Shown in pieces: positions 9,617 through 21,204 of a DNA stretch of 64,000 bases. The position numbers and the translations under genes were made by a program. The DNA lies in the NCBI GenBank assembly GCA_933207985.1, contig OW240921.1:103498371-103562370 (forward strand). Reading direction: 5' to 3'. Source of the DNA: Pelobates cultripes (taxonomy: Eukaryota > Chordata > Amphibia > Anura > Pelobatidae). The notes under the pieces were generated by a model. It did not search any database. It saw nothing but the letters and a program-made list of their open reading frames with translations, and was not told the origin of the DNA. The stretch's first letter is position 1. Every line of letters begins with the position of its first letter.

Positions 9617-10923
9617 CAGTGGAGTAGCAAGGCGTGGGTGGTGGGGAGGCATATTTTGTGGGGGCAGCCAGGTTCCTGCTTCCACCTTCTGAGCGAGACC
9701 TGGCAGCGATCCTGCTCTGTTTGCCAGGTCTCCGTGTGGTGCAGAGAGAGAGGGGAAGAGGCAGGACAGGAGGATGGGAATTGAGGTCACTTCCTGTGCT
9801 CTCCTGTCCTGCGGAGTAACAAGGAAGAGCAGCCTGGCAGAGACACCAGGTAAGTTCTTCCTTGCACAGATCCCCTCTCCCCCTCCCTCTCCTACACAGA
9901 TCCCCTTCCCCCCACCCTCCCCTACACACATCCCCTCTGCCCCCCACCCTCCCCTCTACACATCTTCTCTCCCCCACCTTCCCCTGCACAGATCCCCCTG
10001 ACAGCCCCCTCCCTGCACAGATCCCCTCTCCCCCTGCCTCCCCTGAGGTCCCCTCCCTCCCTCCCCTCCTCTCCTTCCCTCCCTCCCTTCCCCTCCCCTG
10101 CACACATCTTTTCTCCCCCACCCAACCCTGCGCAGGTCCCCTCTCCCTCCCCTGCACAGATCCCCCTACATCCCTGACAGCTCCCTTCCCTGCACTGATC
10201 CCCTCTCTCCCTCCCTCCCTTGCACCCATCCCCTCTCCCCCAACCCATGCACATATCCCCCCTCCCTCCACTGCACAGACCCCCTGCCTCCTTGACAGCT
10301 CCACCCTATGCACAGATCCCCTTTCCCCCTGCCTCTCTGACAGCCTCCTCCCTGCACTTGCACAGATCCCCTCTCCCCCTGCCACCCCAGCACCCTGCCA
10401 CCCCAGCACCCTGACCCTCCCCAGCACCCTCCCTCCCCTGCAAAGATCCCTTCTCCCCTGCACCGTCCCACTCCCTCCACAGATCCCACTCCATCTCTGC
10501 ACCCTCCACACACACCTTCCCTCCCAAAAAATAAAAGTATATATTTTTAAAAATGTGTAAAAAATTTAATTCAATAAGCTGAGTTTTCACACCAATAAAA
10601 AGTTAAATATACTGAAGCACTTCAATAACAATAATTATTTTAATGAACACTCTGCCTAAATGGGCAAACCCAACCCCCCATAAAATCACTGTTTAGTAGA
10701 TATACCCCCAATGAATTATATGAATGAACTTTTCATGCATGTATTCATTGGGTTTATATCTTAAAAAAGCTTGAAAAGGTTGTAAACTGTCATTGGGTAC
10801 TTAAAAGAGGTATGTCTGATGCAGCCACAGACCTCTGCGACTGCACCGGACATGACATCGGTCGAGATGGGGCGGCAAACTCAGAGACAGCCCTGGGCAG
10901 CAAAAGTTCTAGCTACGCCACTG
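9617..10923. mobile_element. Non-autonomous hAT-type element carrying a minisatellite (copy 1)
   Basis: The left end is CAGTGGAGTAGCAAGG (CAGTGGCGTAGCAAGG in copy 2). The right end is CTAGCTACGCCACTG, its inverted complement. The 8-bp flanks ATAAACAG (9609-9616) and ATAAACTG (10924-10931) match at seven of eight bases, as expected for an old hAT target-site duplication. The interior holds a GC-rich block to 9850 with a CAGGTAAG donor-like site, a pyrimidine-rich tandem array, and an AT-rich part. There is no transposase, so it depended on enzyme made elsewhere. Confidence 0.8.
9860..10515. repeat. Pyrimidine-rich minisatellite, unit about 25-35 bp (copy 1)
   Basis: Degenerate units of the form CTGCACAGATCCCCTCTCCCC repeat some twenty times. 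The + strand is almost purely C, T and A, and the - strand has many G-runs with G-quadruplex potential. The array yields long but meaningless open frames on both strands. Copy 2 (about 49400-50050) differs mainly around 10030-10125, as expected for replication slippage. Confidence 0.85.
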
Positions 10924-10931
10924 ATAAACTG

Positions 10932-12166
10932 GGTTACCTAGAAATTTACTTTGAATTTCCCAGAATAACTAATAGTGTCTGTATGTGTAATTTGAACTGT
11001 AAAATAATACTGTTTAATAACATGTATACAAGTAAATCATTTAAAAGTGCCATTGGGGTCAATAGTTTAGATAATCCTCAGCATTGCAAAATGAAGAGGT
11101 TTATGTATCCACTAAATAATCTGAAAAGTAGATAGTCACTGTTTGTAATGATTTTCAGGGTAATTTGTAAATGTGCCTGAAGATACATTAAAAATTATGA
11201 GTCATTAATCCCAGGACATATGAACTTTTTTAAAACTCTAAAATAGCGGAATTGTTGGGTCATGTATTATTTAAAAGTACTTGAATCAATCTTTGTTCTA
11301 AAACTAATTATATTTCCAAGATATAATCAATTACTTTTTTTCAAGAATTGTTATATAACGTAATACTAAGAAACCTTTAGACCTTTGAAACACTAGCAGA
11401 TATTAATGCCCATAAGCCATCTTATTTTATGGTACATTTAATCTTGTATTGTCTAGCCCGCAGGAAAGATTACAGTTTATGTTTATGTACATTAAGAATG
11501 TATTCTTCACTTAATCGAATGTCTAATGATGTGAATTTAGATACAGAACTAGTTCAGTTTTGGGATAATATGTTGTTGAACTAACCTTGTTGCCATGCCA
11601 TGTGTAGCCCCAATTAAAGATCATAACGTTCTTAAATTTTTTTTTAGTTAATTATAATTTATATAAGGAATGTGTAAGAGCTAGCGTGGCTGAAATAATT
11701 GTAATTTCCTTTTAAAAATCAAATGCTTTACTAGGATTCTGTAATACAAACATACAAAATTAAGCCCTGTGCTCAAACTCCCACTACTACAGGACATCAG
11801 CAGAGACTATAGTACACATCACCCCCATACATACAATAAAAACCAAAAAAAAGTTACTTGCACACTTTCTCAAATCCTTATGCAAATGTAATAACTAGAG
11901 TTTTTTTTAAGTATTGCTCCAATACTTAAGTTAAAGTATAAACTCATCTGCCACGTCAAGGCAAAACCTCTTGAGTCTTACACTACAAATTCACCTTGCA
12001 TTTTTCAGCTAAAAGGAAAATTCTCTTATGAGACAGAAAGTTTTTTTTTTCTAAACCACCACACACTTATTAACCCAGAATAGTGAGCATGTGGGGTGGA
12101 CAGCAGCAGCACTGTAACATGGCTGTGTAATGCAAAAGCAAATTCAAACATACACAATTAAAGCCT
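10932..12166. other. AT-rich intergenic DNA without recognisable genes (copy 1)
   Basis: Only short frames are present. Copy 2 (50460-51694) is almost identical. No element ends were recognised. Confidence 0.5.
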
Positions 12167-12170
12167 TTAA

Positions 12171-12417
12171 AGGACCACTATAGTGCCAGGAAAACATACT
12201 CGTTTTCCTGGCACTATAGTGCCCTGAGGGTGCCCCCACCCTCAGGGACCCCCTCCCGCCCGACTCTGGAAAGGGGAAAAGGGGTTAAACTTACCTTTTT
12301 CCAGCGCTGGGCGGAGAGCTCTCCTCCTCCGATCCTCCTCTTCTCCTCCCCGTCAGCTGAATGCGCACGCGCGGCAAGAGCTGCGCGCACATTCAGCCGG
12401 TCACATAGGAAAGCATT
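12171..12417. mobile_element. Left half of the hairpin-chain TTAA MITE (family A), copy 1
   Basis: TTAA at 12167-12170, then AGGACCACTATAGTGCC and its hairpin partner. The element is truncated at 12417 by a deletion; complete copies are at 51699-52183 and 28167-28659. Confidence 0.85.
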
Positions 12418-12668
12418 AGAAGCTCTTCCACCTCCAGAACTGCCACCAGAGACGCTTCTGACTCCAGAACTGACAGCTACTAGAGACACTTCTGCCTCCA
12501 GAACTGACACCCATTAGAAGCGCTACTGCATCCAGAACTGACAGCCATTAGAGACAGTTCCGCCTCCAAAACTGACAGCCATAAGAAGTGCGACCGCCTC
12601 CAGAACTGACTGCCACTAGAGACGCTTCCGCCTCCAGAACTGACAGCCATTAGAAGCGCTCCTGCCTC
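12418..12668. repeat. 34-bp minisatellite (copy 1)
   Basis: Seven to eight units of the type CCAGAACTGACAGCCATTAG plus a variable GAAGCGCT/GACGCTTC half. The repeats also create spurious open frames on the - strand. Confidence 0.85.
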
Positions 12669-12949
12669 TAGAATGGAGTCAAACTTGGTCCTGCAATCAA
12701 AGGCTGCTAATAGTGGAGGGGCTCTATGAGAAGCATTGGATTGGATGATATCACAGAAGATATCAGTCGGCGTTCTGACAAAGATGGAGGCAGAGCAGGT
12801 GGAGGAATCTTGGTACTGAAAAAAAAGTGAATAAAGTAGATTAATATTGAATTTCACATTAGCAAAAGGTTGTTGGCAGATGTCAGAACAACAAAAAGGT
12901 AATTATAGTCCCAAAAAAATATTTTTATTTTCAGGACTATAGGGTCCCA
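12418..12949. mobile_element. TTAA MITE (family B), copy 1, left part deleted
   Basis: The right end reads GGACTATAGGGTCCCA followed by TTAA at 12950-12953. The left end is missing here but is present in copy 2 (52487-53178). A minisatellite occupies its middle. Confidence 0.7.
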
Positions 12950-13503
12950 TTAATATTTACATATTAATTTATCTCATAAGCAAAATTAATTGTATCTAAT
13001 CTAAGGTGCAACAACTTCTCCTTCATAGATGGAGCCCTATTTCAATATATTATGAATATGTTCTTATCTGCCACAATGTTGCTTTTATAATTTAAAGGGA
13101 AAACATGTAAATATATTAAAGGGGATTGGGATGCTTCTAAGATACATATCACATGTAAATACATGTACTAAAATATACAATAATTTTTAGTTAATGGAGC
13201 ACTATTGCATTAGGAATACAGACTTGTATTTCTAACACTATAGTGCCTGCATCCCTCATAAAATTCAGGTCCTCTCAGTTTCCATTAAAATTAATAAATA
13301 AGGAAAGTTATTTCATACTTACAGTTGTTTTATTTTTCTGCTCAAGATACATGAGAGTATTTACTTATGGGTTTGCACCTCCCTTTACAGCAGAAAGGAC
13401 AGGAAATAGAACTCTGAAATTGGTATAAATAGATCCAACTCCTTCCTATCTAAGCGGTCTTAGAAACTAGCTTCACAACTCTCATAGTAGATGGATGGGA
13501 ATG

Positions 13504-13592
13504 TAATGCTGCCATGTATAATGCTCAGGAAAAGAAAATTACGGTATGTATGAAAGAATTTTCCCTATTCCTGATTAAACATGACAGCATTA
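13504..13592. repeat. Inverted repeat with roughly 36-bp arms (copy 1)
   Basis: TAATGCTGCCATGT...AAGAAAATT pairs with AATTTTCCCTATTCC...ATGACAGCATTA. In copy 2 (53733-53821) the right arm reads CATGGCAGC, which restores a pair broken here. Confidence 0.7.
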
Positions 13593-13599
13593 ACTCAAG

Positions 13600-14380
13600 C
13601 AGTATATATATAGTGGGATGGGCAAAGTTCAAATACAGCTAGTAGTTATAAAAAAAACATTATTGAACTGTACAAATCTATAGGATAGCGCCATAATATC
13701 TGCTCAGGCAAATTATTGTACCCCAGAGGCTACTGTCAAAAACCCCATGGTTTTCAATTATAGGAAATATCCTGGATAAACATGATAACCAGACCTATAA
13801 GTCTTTATGATTGATATTCACATGTCTAGACTAATGTAAGACAAAACCTCCTACAAGGAATGAGACATCCTTCTTACATATGGCTTGCTACGGAGAATAA
13901 TAAAATAGGTTAGAGGAGAACTTCCTTAAAACATAAAGACAAGGTCTTGAAATTACAAACATTTTATGCAAAAACAACAGAAGTTAATGCCCTTCTCTAA
14001 TATAGAGGAAATAGTAAATAAATTGTACTTTCAAATCAGAACCTTGTCAAAGGCATCCCTTCCAGACACCAGGCTGGAACAAGCCCTGAAATTCCAGACA
14101 CAACTGAATGAAAACAGTCAAAACTTCCATCAAAAAGGGAGGAGAAATGAAACTGAAAATCCAATTATTCTATTCTACACATTTGCTAATGACAGAATTA
14201 TCATCTTGTAGTAACAAGAAACACAAAACAATATCTGCCTGTAAGAAAAAGCAGAACCTGATAGAGAAATAAGAGATTTTGTTATGAAAGCATTGCAACG
14301 ATGACCGATGACAATACATGGCATGTCATGGGAGAATATATGTATGACCTGTTATGTATTAAATGTATATATGTGTGTAT
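13600..14380. other. No recognisable gene or element (copy 1)
   Basis: AT-rich sequence. The longest frame (13966-14211, 81 codons) has no recognisable motif. It is conserved in copy 2 only to the same degree as the surrounding non-coding DNA, so I do not call it a gene. Confidence 0.5.
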
Positions 14381-14384
14381 GTAT

Positions 14385-14404
14385 GTATATATATATATAT
14401 ATAC
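14385..14404. repeat. (TATG)/(TA)n microsatellite
   Basis: A short TA run after TGTATGTATG. It lies near the same relative position in copy 2 (54600-54632). Confidence 0.8.
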
Positions 14405-14924
14405 GTCCCATGTCCCAGCACTCGATGCCCCCAATCTTGTAATGCTCCGGTGCTGTCTCCAACCGAATTGTATACTCATTATATTGTTTTTTACCTAGAA
14501 GATAATATATGATTGAGCTAGGTTTTACAAAATGCTTTACTATAGTACAGTTATTTGCCGTAACTCCATGATGGAAGTAGTCCATATTGTAAATGCTCCA
14601 AAATTGTACTGACAATATTTTGCTATATAACTGAGCTAATATTTAGCTAATGATAAGTACTATGTATCTATGTTCCTTTGGTTAGGGTTGAAACATTTGT
14701 ATATACTTTATTTTTGTAGTTATTTATCCTCTATAACTTTCTGACTTATCTACACAAGAGTATGTTTCACATACATGTTACACATAGGGTTAACTTTAAT
14801 TTATTACGTAATTTAAACATGTTTATGTCATTAATGACATCACTCTGATCCATTGTTACCTTTCACCTGTTCACCCTCAAATAGGATCACTGCATTTTTT
14901 GTATATAAGGTATCCATCTCACAT

Positions 14925-15053
14925 ACACAATTGTCTTGAAAAAATAATTAACAGACTGAAACGTCGATTGGAACGTTGTGTGAATTTGTAATTGCTCAAT
15001 AAAGCAACAGATAAAATTTACTTTGAAAGACTCCTGAGTGCTCTCTACTGGTA

Positions 15054-15056
<3 letters not shown>
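14925..15056 (+). repeat. 3' end module of an unidentified retroelement (copy 1)
   Basis: The sequence GAAACGTCGATTGGAACG, then CTCAATAAAGCAAC, then CCTGAGTGCTCTCTACTGG follows a pattern common at 3' ends of dispersed frog repeats: a GAAACG motif, a polyadenylation signal and a GAGTGCT tail. Diverged modules of the same style lie near 25290-25420 (reverse) and 33020-33150. It may be Penelope-like, but I cannot establish this. Confidence 0.4.

Positions 15057-15095
<39 letters not shown>
15057..15095. repeat. (TA)n microsatellite (copy 1)
   Basis: An uninterrupted TA run after GTGTGTG. In copy 2 the equivalent run is split by an extra segment at about 55311-55471. Confidence 0.9.
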
Positions 15096-15098
<3 letters not shown>

Positions 15099-15339
15099 AT
15101 ATATTTTGTAACAATGCAATGTTTTGTGGACCCAGGACATACTTGAAAACAAGAGAAATATCAATGTATCCATCCTGGTAAAATATTTTATAAATAAATA
15201 AATATATAAGACCAATATATCAGACCAATTAAGAGATATTGTCTCTGCAGCTTACACTGTAAATTGAATTTTAGTTATGATAAATTATAGTAGTAGGATA
15301 TAATAAATCAAAAACACAAAAAGTATACATTAAACTGCA

Positions 15340-15766
15340 CTGCACAAATACAATATAAGTACAAATCACTATTTACTAGATATACACCAAATGAAAACTC
15401 ACATGCATGTAATTATTTTTTATTGTGGTTATATAAAAAAAACTGCTTTCAAAACCTGCATTCTCTTGTCTGCAGCCTTTGCAAGCCATCCCCTTCTAAG
15501 CCCGTCCAGATTGTCTGTAGTTGTCCAATCACAGATATTCTAATGTAGTTCAATGAGAAGTTTTCGCAAGGAGACAGCTTTGGGCAATTGCCTGACTTTG
15601 GGCAACTGCCTGAGTTAAACAACCAGGAAGTCATAGGACCTGTTGTTTGCTACAAAATCAGAGGGGTGTAACCAGGTAAATTTATAAAAGTGTCCATTTC
15701 TATTAAAAACTGCACTTTTGCAAAATAAAAAAGAGGACAAACACTTTAGGGGTCTGGTGTGTCCCT
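15340..15766. mobile_element. TTAA MITE, right end clear, left end uncertain (copy 1)
   Basis: The right end reads GGTCTGGTGTGTCCC before TTAA (15767-15770). The interior contains ACTATTTACTAGATATAC, shared in diverged form with 10690-10720 and 20000-20030. Copy 2 lies at about 55720-56146. Confidence 0.5.
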
Positions 15767-15770
15767 TTAA

Positions 15771-16897
15771 TGAAGCCATGGCAAGTAGGAGCACATCAGT
15801 CAGATAATAGAGAAACAATATAAGGATGAGCCATATAAATTGTGGCAACTACTAATTATAAGTAGTATAAGTAGGTCAACAACATTAGGACACACATTTA
15901 AAGATTAAAATACTGTAAATAGTACAAATTATGCCAAACATTAGAGTCAAAATGATTAGAGACTGTTGATCAGCATAAGTATGTAATATGCAATAGGCAG
16001 GACACCAATGGAAAGGTGTAACCGTTGAAACAGGATGCATTGTGGCAACAGACACATAAATAAGCAGAATTGCTGGATATATTCAGTTGTCCTTATGATA
16101 ACAAAACAACCACATACTTACGCAGACCTTATCTTCAGATAGTGATGAAGGACTAACAGCAGAGTCTATGGTGACATAAAATTACTTGTGCAGCTTATTT
16201 TATCTACAATAATATTTATATTTCAATAACATTAAATCAATAGACTGTCAGGAATGACCATCACTGATACTGATCTAGGTACAGAGACCATGTGAAAAAT
16301 GTCAGTCACATGCTTGTCACAAACATGCTACAATTTTATATTATGTAGGAAGACTCGACATTTTAAAGGCACATATTGGCTGAAAAGTCCAGATATCCCA
16401 GAAGAGTCCTCTTGAACAGCAGAACATGCAAGAAGTAGTGGACCTGCAATTTTCTTCATTGTTTTGGGATCAAGTGAAATATTGCCTGAAAGACTTTACC
16501 AATTAGAATGGTCTGAGAACTGAAGATACCTTTCACAGACAATTAAAACACTTACCTGAGGTGGAAAAACAAAGTAAACAGTCCTGGTGACAAGTGAACT
16601 GCTGAAGGCCTGTTTTTCAGTTGCAAATGGGAATATGAACAACTGACAGCCTAAACTGTTTAAACTATAGACTTCCATATGTTCCCCATTTGTCATTCAT
16701 GATCACCAGTGGTGGGAACATTTAAAACAGATTCTGGACATAATGCACTGTTGTGTTTTGTTTTGTTTTTTGGTATGTTTGACCTTTTATTGTATATTAT
16801 TGAGTTTATTATGTTTATCTTCTCATCTGTCTGGTAGCCACAACGTAAAAGTTTCAAACGTTTTTTTTTTTACCAGTTACTGTTTTGAATACATGAA
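15771..16897. other. Non-coding DNA without recognisable features (copy 1)
   Basis: Short frames only; no element ends identified. Copy 2 (56147-57279) is nearly identical. Confidence 0.5.
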
Positions 16898-16901
16898 TTA
16901 A

Positions 16902-17450
16902 AGGGAGACTATAGTCGCCAGAGCAACTACAGCTAATTGTATATGTTCTGGTGTGTAGAATCATTCCCTTTAGGCTTTTTGCTGTAAACACTGTCTTTTC
17001 AGAGCAAAAACAGTGTTTACATTACAGCCTAGTGATAACTCCACTCACCACTCCTCAGATGGCTGCTAAAGCTGCTTACTTGGGCAGTGCTGCAGAGTAA
17101 GCAGCAAAGCCATTCAGTGTGTCCACCCTCTGCATGCAGACTCTGAACTTGCCTCATAGAGATGCATTAATTCAATTCATCTCTATGAGGAGATGCTGAT
17201 TGGCTTGTGCTGGCTCTGCCCCTGATTTGCCTCCTTCACAGTCTCAGCCAATCCTATGCGGAAGCATTGTGATTGGTTCAGACCACCATTTCTGATGTTA
17301 GCAGACACAGGCAGTTTCATAGGCAGACAGGGGCAAAGCCAGCAGCTTCAGACTTGAATACAAGTAAGATTTTACTATATTTAGGGAGGCAAGAGGGGGT
17401 AGTGGACTAGATGTTGGTTTTAACACTATAGGGTCAGGAATACATGTGTT
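16902..17450. mobile_element. TTAA MITE with ACTATAGTC end (copy 1)
   Basis: TTAA at 16898-16901 followed by AGGGAGACTATAGTCGCC. The right part holds AACACTATAGGGTCAGGAA, the usual beginning of the closing terminal hairpin of this family, but the final end is missing or mutated. Internal hairpins include CCTCATAGAGATG...CATCTCTATGAGG. This stretch differs more between the two copies than its neighbours. Confidence 0.65.
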
Positions 17451-18762
17451 TATTTAGTTGTCATTAATTGATTAATTGCCACTTAACCTAGGTGTTTTAT
17501 AGTTTACTATTTCATGCTATAAGGTATATGCCAATGCATCATGTTTTTTCAAGCGTCTATCTGTTGTTATGCTAGGATCATCCTATCTTCTATGCACGTA
17601 ACTCTTTTTTCTTAAATAAAAATAATTAAAAAAACTCAGTTGTAGATTCTGGCTGACCCTTTAACTATAAACCACTATAAGTCAACCGTGGAATGTATCA
17701 TGAACTAAATGGCTCCTGTAATTCCAATTTTACAAAAATTCTAAATATGTTTTAGCATATCAATTAGTATATGCGTATGATAGAGTCAAATATAATTTCC
17801 GATACATTTAAAATGTCTATAACTTCACTACAGCACTGAAATGATTTTGTGCATGAACAATAATATGACTTTATTCTCATTTAATCTTGCATCTATCCAC
17901 ATGATCTTTATAATACACTGCATTCATGTATTTACTGGTTTCATAGATCCATCATACACTATGTTAATCAATAGACTGTATCAAGGCATTTTATTACTAC
18001 ACTCATTCTTCATCTTTGTTAACAGAACACATTTATAAATTTACTCAAAATACCCATATTAACCTATTACATACTTATAATGCACACCTGAAAGGTGAAC
18101 TATGCATTGCATTCACTCACTACATATACAAATTCACAAATCCACATATGATGTCACACAAACAAATACATTAGCACATATCACTCAGAAATATACTCAA
18201 AAACACAGAATATTCACTTTTTCCCAAGCAATACCCTAATTAACTATTACTACCTTCCCAACATCTCATGACACTACAAACATATCAGAACAAAACACTA
18301 AGGACTTTTTTCCAAGGTTGACGTGGTTGTTATATATCAGCCATAAGCTGTTGTATTTAATAACAACTGGTAAATACTTTAAGACAGAAAATGCCGACTA
18401 TTTTCTAACCTCCACGCCCATGTCTTGCAGCCTAATGCAACTAACTTGGGTCCCTACAGTTACTGTCTATGTTTTAGTATTTGTCTGTTATAGATTCAAA
18501 TGTAATACAGTAGAAAAAAAAATGATAACTTGCGTTCTAATTTGCTACCATAGAAACCATATCTGGATACTATAAAAGGCTCACCATGTACACACATACT
18601 TTATTTGTGATGGCCTGTGCATTTTAGGGTCACAGGATAGTCACAGTCTTATCTACTTATCCACATGATAATTTGATCACTAATATTTCATATATGTTTC
18701 TTTATCACATGACATCAATGTCTATGTCCTTTGCATCAACATATCATTTTATTGATGGTTTG

Positions 18763-18813
<51 letters not shown>

Positions 18814-19955
18814 TAGATCTACGATGAGCATATATTGGCCTTCGGTTTTTACAGATAATAACATTCATATATTAGATATTGCCTGTCGATGAGATTTGTT
18901 AGCTGATTGTATTGGGATAAATGCATTTATGGAGGACTAGAGGGGGTGACGTGTGAGAAGAGAGACGGGAACAAAAAATATATGTCAAATTTGCACTTCT
19001 TTATTTGACATTTTTCTTCTCTCTGTTTTGGAGAGACAATTGTTGCAGTCAATAACATTTTGTATCTAGTAAGGAAAAGAGTCATAAGTAACGTTCAAAA
19101 TCTCTTTTTATTCTATATGGGAGAAACGTTTGTCAGCTGGGAATTACCAGTTGCAGTTGGTAAGATTTTGCAGTATAGAAAACAGCAGAGACTATGCATT
19201 ATTCAAACTGACTGGTAATAAAACACAGGTCTTAAAAGTCTCTTTATTGATGTATAATTCATTGCTTCTAGAACCATAAACAGGTATTTTTAAGTCTAGT
19301 AAAACCAACAGAAAATATTCCCATAAGCCAACTCTTCTTTGACCTAAATAAGAACAAAAGTTGATCTTAACATTTATGTCCATTAAACTCTCCGCATAGA
19401 ATTTAGATGGTCGGCTTTAATCATTATCAGCATATCAAATATTACTCAAGGCAGCTATAAAGAGGCTCTGCACATTACAAATATATTAGGTTTTCCATTG
19501 ATTATTTAACACTACTTTTCTATTTTTAACACGTTGGTGAATTATTCAGCAAATAGCAAACCTATTGAATTTAACGCAAACTGTACAGAATGTTCATATG
19601 CCTGCTCTGTGGTTAGTAAAACAGATCTAGCAATTCACCTTTTAGACTATCGTGATCCGCGTGATTTCAGATGGGTCTTATTTTTCAATACTCCGTATAA
19701 AACCTCTATCTCTATGTGATTGGTACACCACCGTTAAATCTTGTACTCACCTCCTAATAAAAAAAATGTTCTACCTCTAGACCTGTATTTAAATATTGGT
19801 GACGAAGGCTAATTGGGAATATATGACATGCTTTTTGCTCAGTTTATAATGTACCCTATAGGGAAGCAGAGAGGCACCTTCTTCTGGCAATGCCTTTAGT
19901 TTATTACTAACAATTGTTTTGTATAACCCAAGTAAATCATTTATGACAATATATT
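17451..19955. other. AT-rich DNA with one (TA)n tract, no gene recognised (copy 1)
   Basis: Only short open frames. A (TA)n run lies at 18768-18811 and is shorter in copy 2 (about 59136-59162). Copy 2 also lacks about 15 bases found here near 18390-18410. Confidence 0.6.
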
Positions 19956-19959
19956 TTAA

Positions 19960-20154
19960 GGGACACTCCACTTTAGAAATACAAAATAAATTTAAAAAAA
20001 TTATTGTTTAGAGGATATACCTCCTAATGAACATTTAATGATGTATTGTTTTCATTGGAGTAGGTCTAAAAACAGTGTGGAAAAGCTGCAGATTCCATGT
20101 CTGAAGTCTTTGCGTGTCCTAAACTGAAGTGATTCATGGGTCTGGAGTGTTCCT
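19960..20154. mobile_element. Complete short TTAA MITE (copy 1)
   Basis: TTAA at 19956-19959 and 20155-20158. The ends GGGACACTCCA and TGGAGTGTTCC are inverted complements. About 195 bp, non-coding. Confidence 0.8.
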
Positions 20155-20403
20155 TTAAAACAGGGAACTGTTCTTACCTACTTGATCACCTTTATGTATA
20201 TGAAAATATAACATCAATGTGCATGTAGCTTTCTTTGTTTAGACTAGTGGACCAAACTTTTTAGGTTCAAGGCGCCCTTAATATTTCAATATTTTTCCAA
20301 GGCACCCCAAGTCAAAATGTCCAGGTTGTATATCTGTACAGCACTGCGACATTTACTGGCGCTACAGTGTAATGTACAGTGTTAGTGTTTAAAGGGATGC
20401 TTG

Positions 20404-20944
20404 TATATAGTTTTAGTGTTTTAATACAGGAATGTGTTTGTATGTAATGTTTGTGTTTGATTGCAGGGGTGTGTCTGCATGTAATGTTCACTTTTAAATG
20501 CGGATGTACATTTGTGTGAAGTATTTGTGTATGAGTGAATGGGTGTGTTTGTATATTTTGAGTTTGAATGCAGGGGTGTTTTTCTATGTAATACTTGTGT
20601 TAGATTGCAGAAGTGTGCTTGTATGTTGTGCTGGTGTTTGACTGCTTGAATGTATGCACATACACTACCACATACATACATACACACACATACATGCTTA
20701 CACAGATACTCATGCACATTAACACACAGATACATATAAATACACTGACACATACACACAAATTCATATAGAAACTGACACATACACACACATAGATACA
20801 CCCTGACACACACAAACATTGATACATCCACACACCATGACACAGGTACACACACTGACATAAAAACACACACTCTGACACATAGATGCACATACACAGA
20901 TGTGTACGCACACACAGACACACACACAGACACAGAAGCAAACT

Positions 20945-20982
<38 letters not shown>

Positions 20983-21165
20983 GATGCACACCCTGCCACA
21001 CACACACACACACACACTCACACTCATACACACCCACCCACCCACACACACTCACTCACACTCATCCACACACACACACACAACACACCTACACACTCAC
21101 ACTCATACACATATAAACACACACACACTCACACACTCATACACATAAACACACAAAAGTGATTT
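20404..21165. repeat. Compound GT-rich, CA-rich and (TA)n satellite-like tract (copy 1)
   Basis: A degenerate TGTGTTTGTATG stretch with a roughly 60-bp periodicity (to 20640), then CACATACACA variants to 21160, with (TA)n at 20948-20979. Long frames here (up to 198 codons on the - strand) are entirely Cys/Val/Tyr low complexity and are not genes. Confidence 0.9.
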
Positions 21166-21204
21166 TTTTTATATCTCCAGCCACCCTCCTGTTAGCTTAC
21201 CTTA

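Noticed and set aside
9603..10511. 302-codon open frame on the - strand, Gly/Arg/Cys-rich
   Set aside because: It is produced entirely by the pyrimidine-rich minisatellite. Other frames of the same array are open too, the copy 2 equivalent is broken differently, and no domain is visible.
12214..12517. Overlapping frames of 95-98 codons on opposite strands
   Set aside because: They are translations of GC-rich MITE hairpins and the adjacent minisatellite.
13966..14211. 81-codon frame present in both copies
   Set aside because: Conservation equals that of the surrounding non-coding duplication, and no recognisable domain or context suggests a gene.
20421..21055. Long Cys/Val-rich and His/Thr-rich frames
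   Set aside because: Low-complexity translation of CA/GT and TA microsatellites in all frames.
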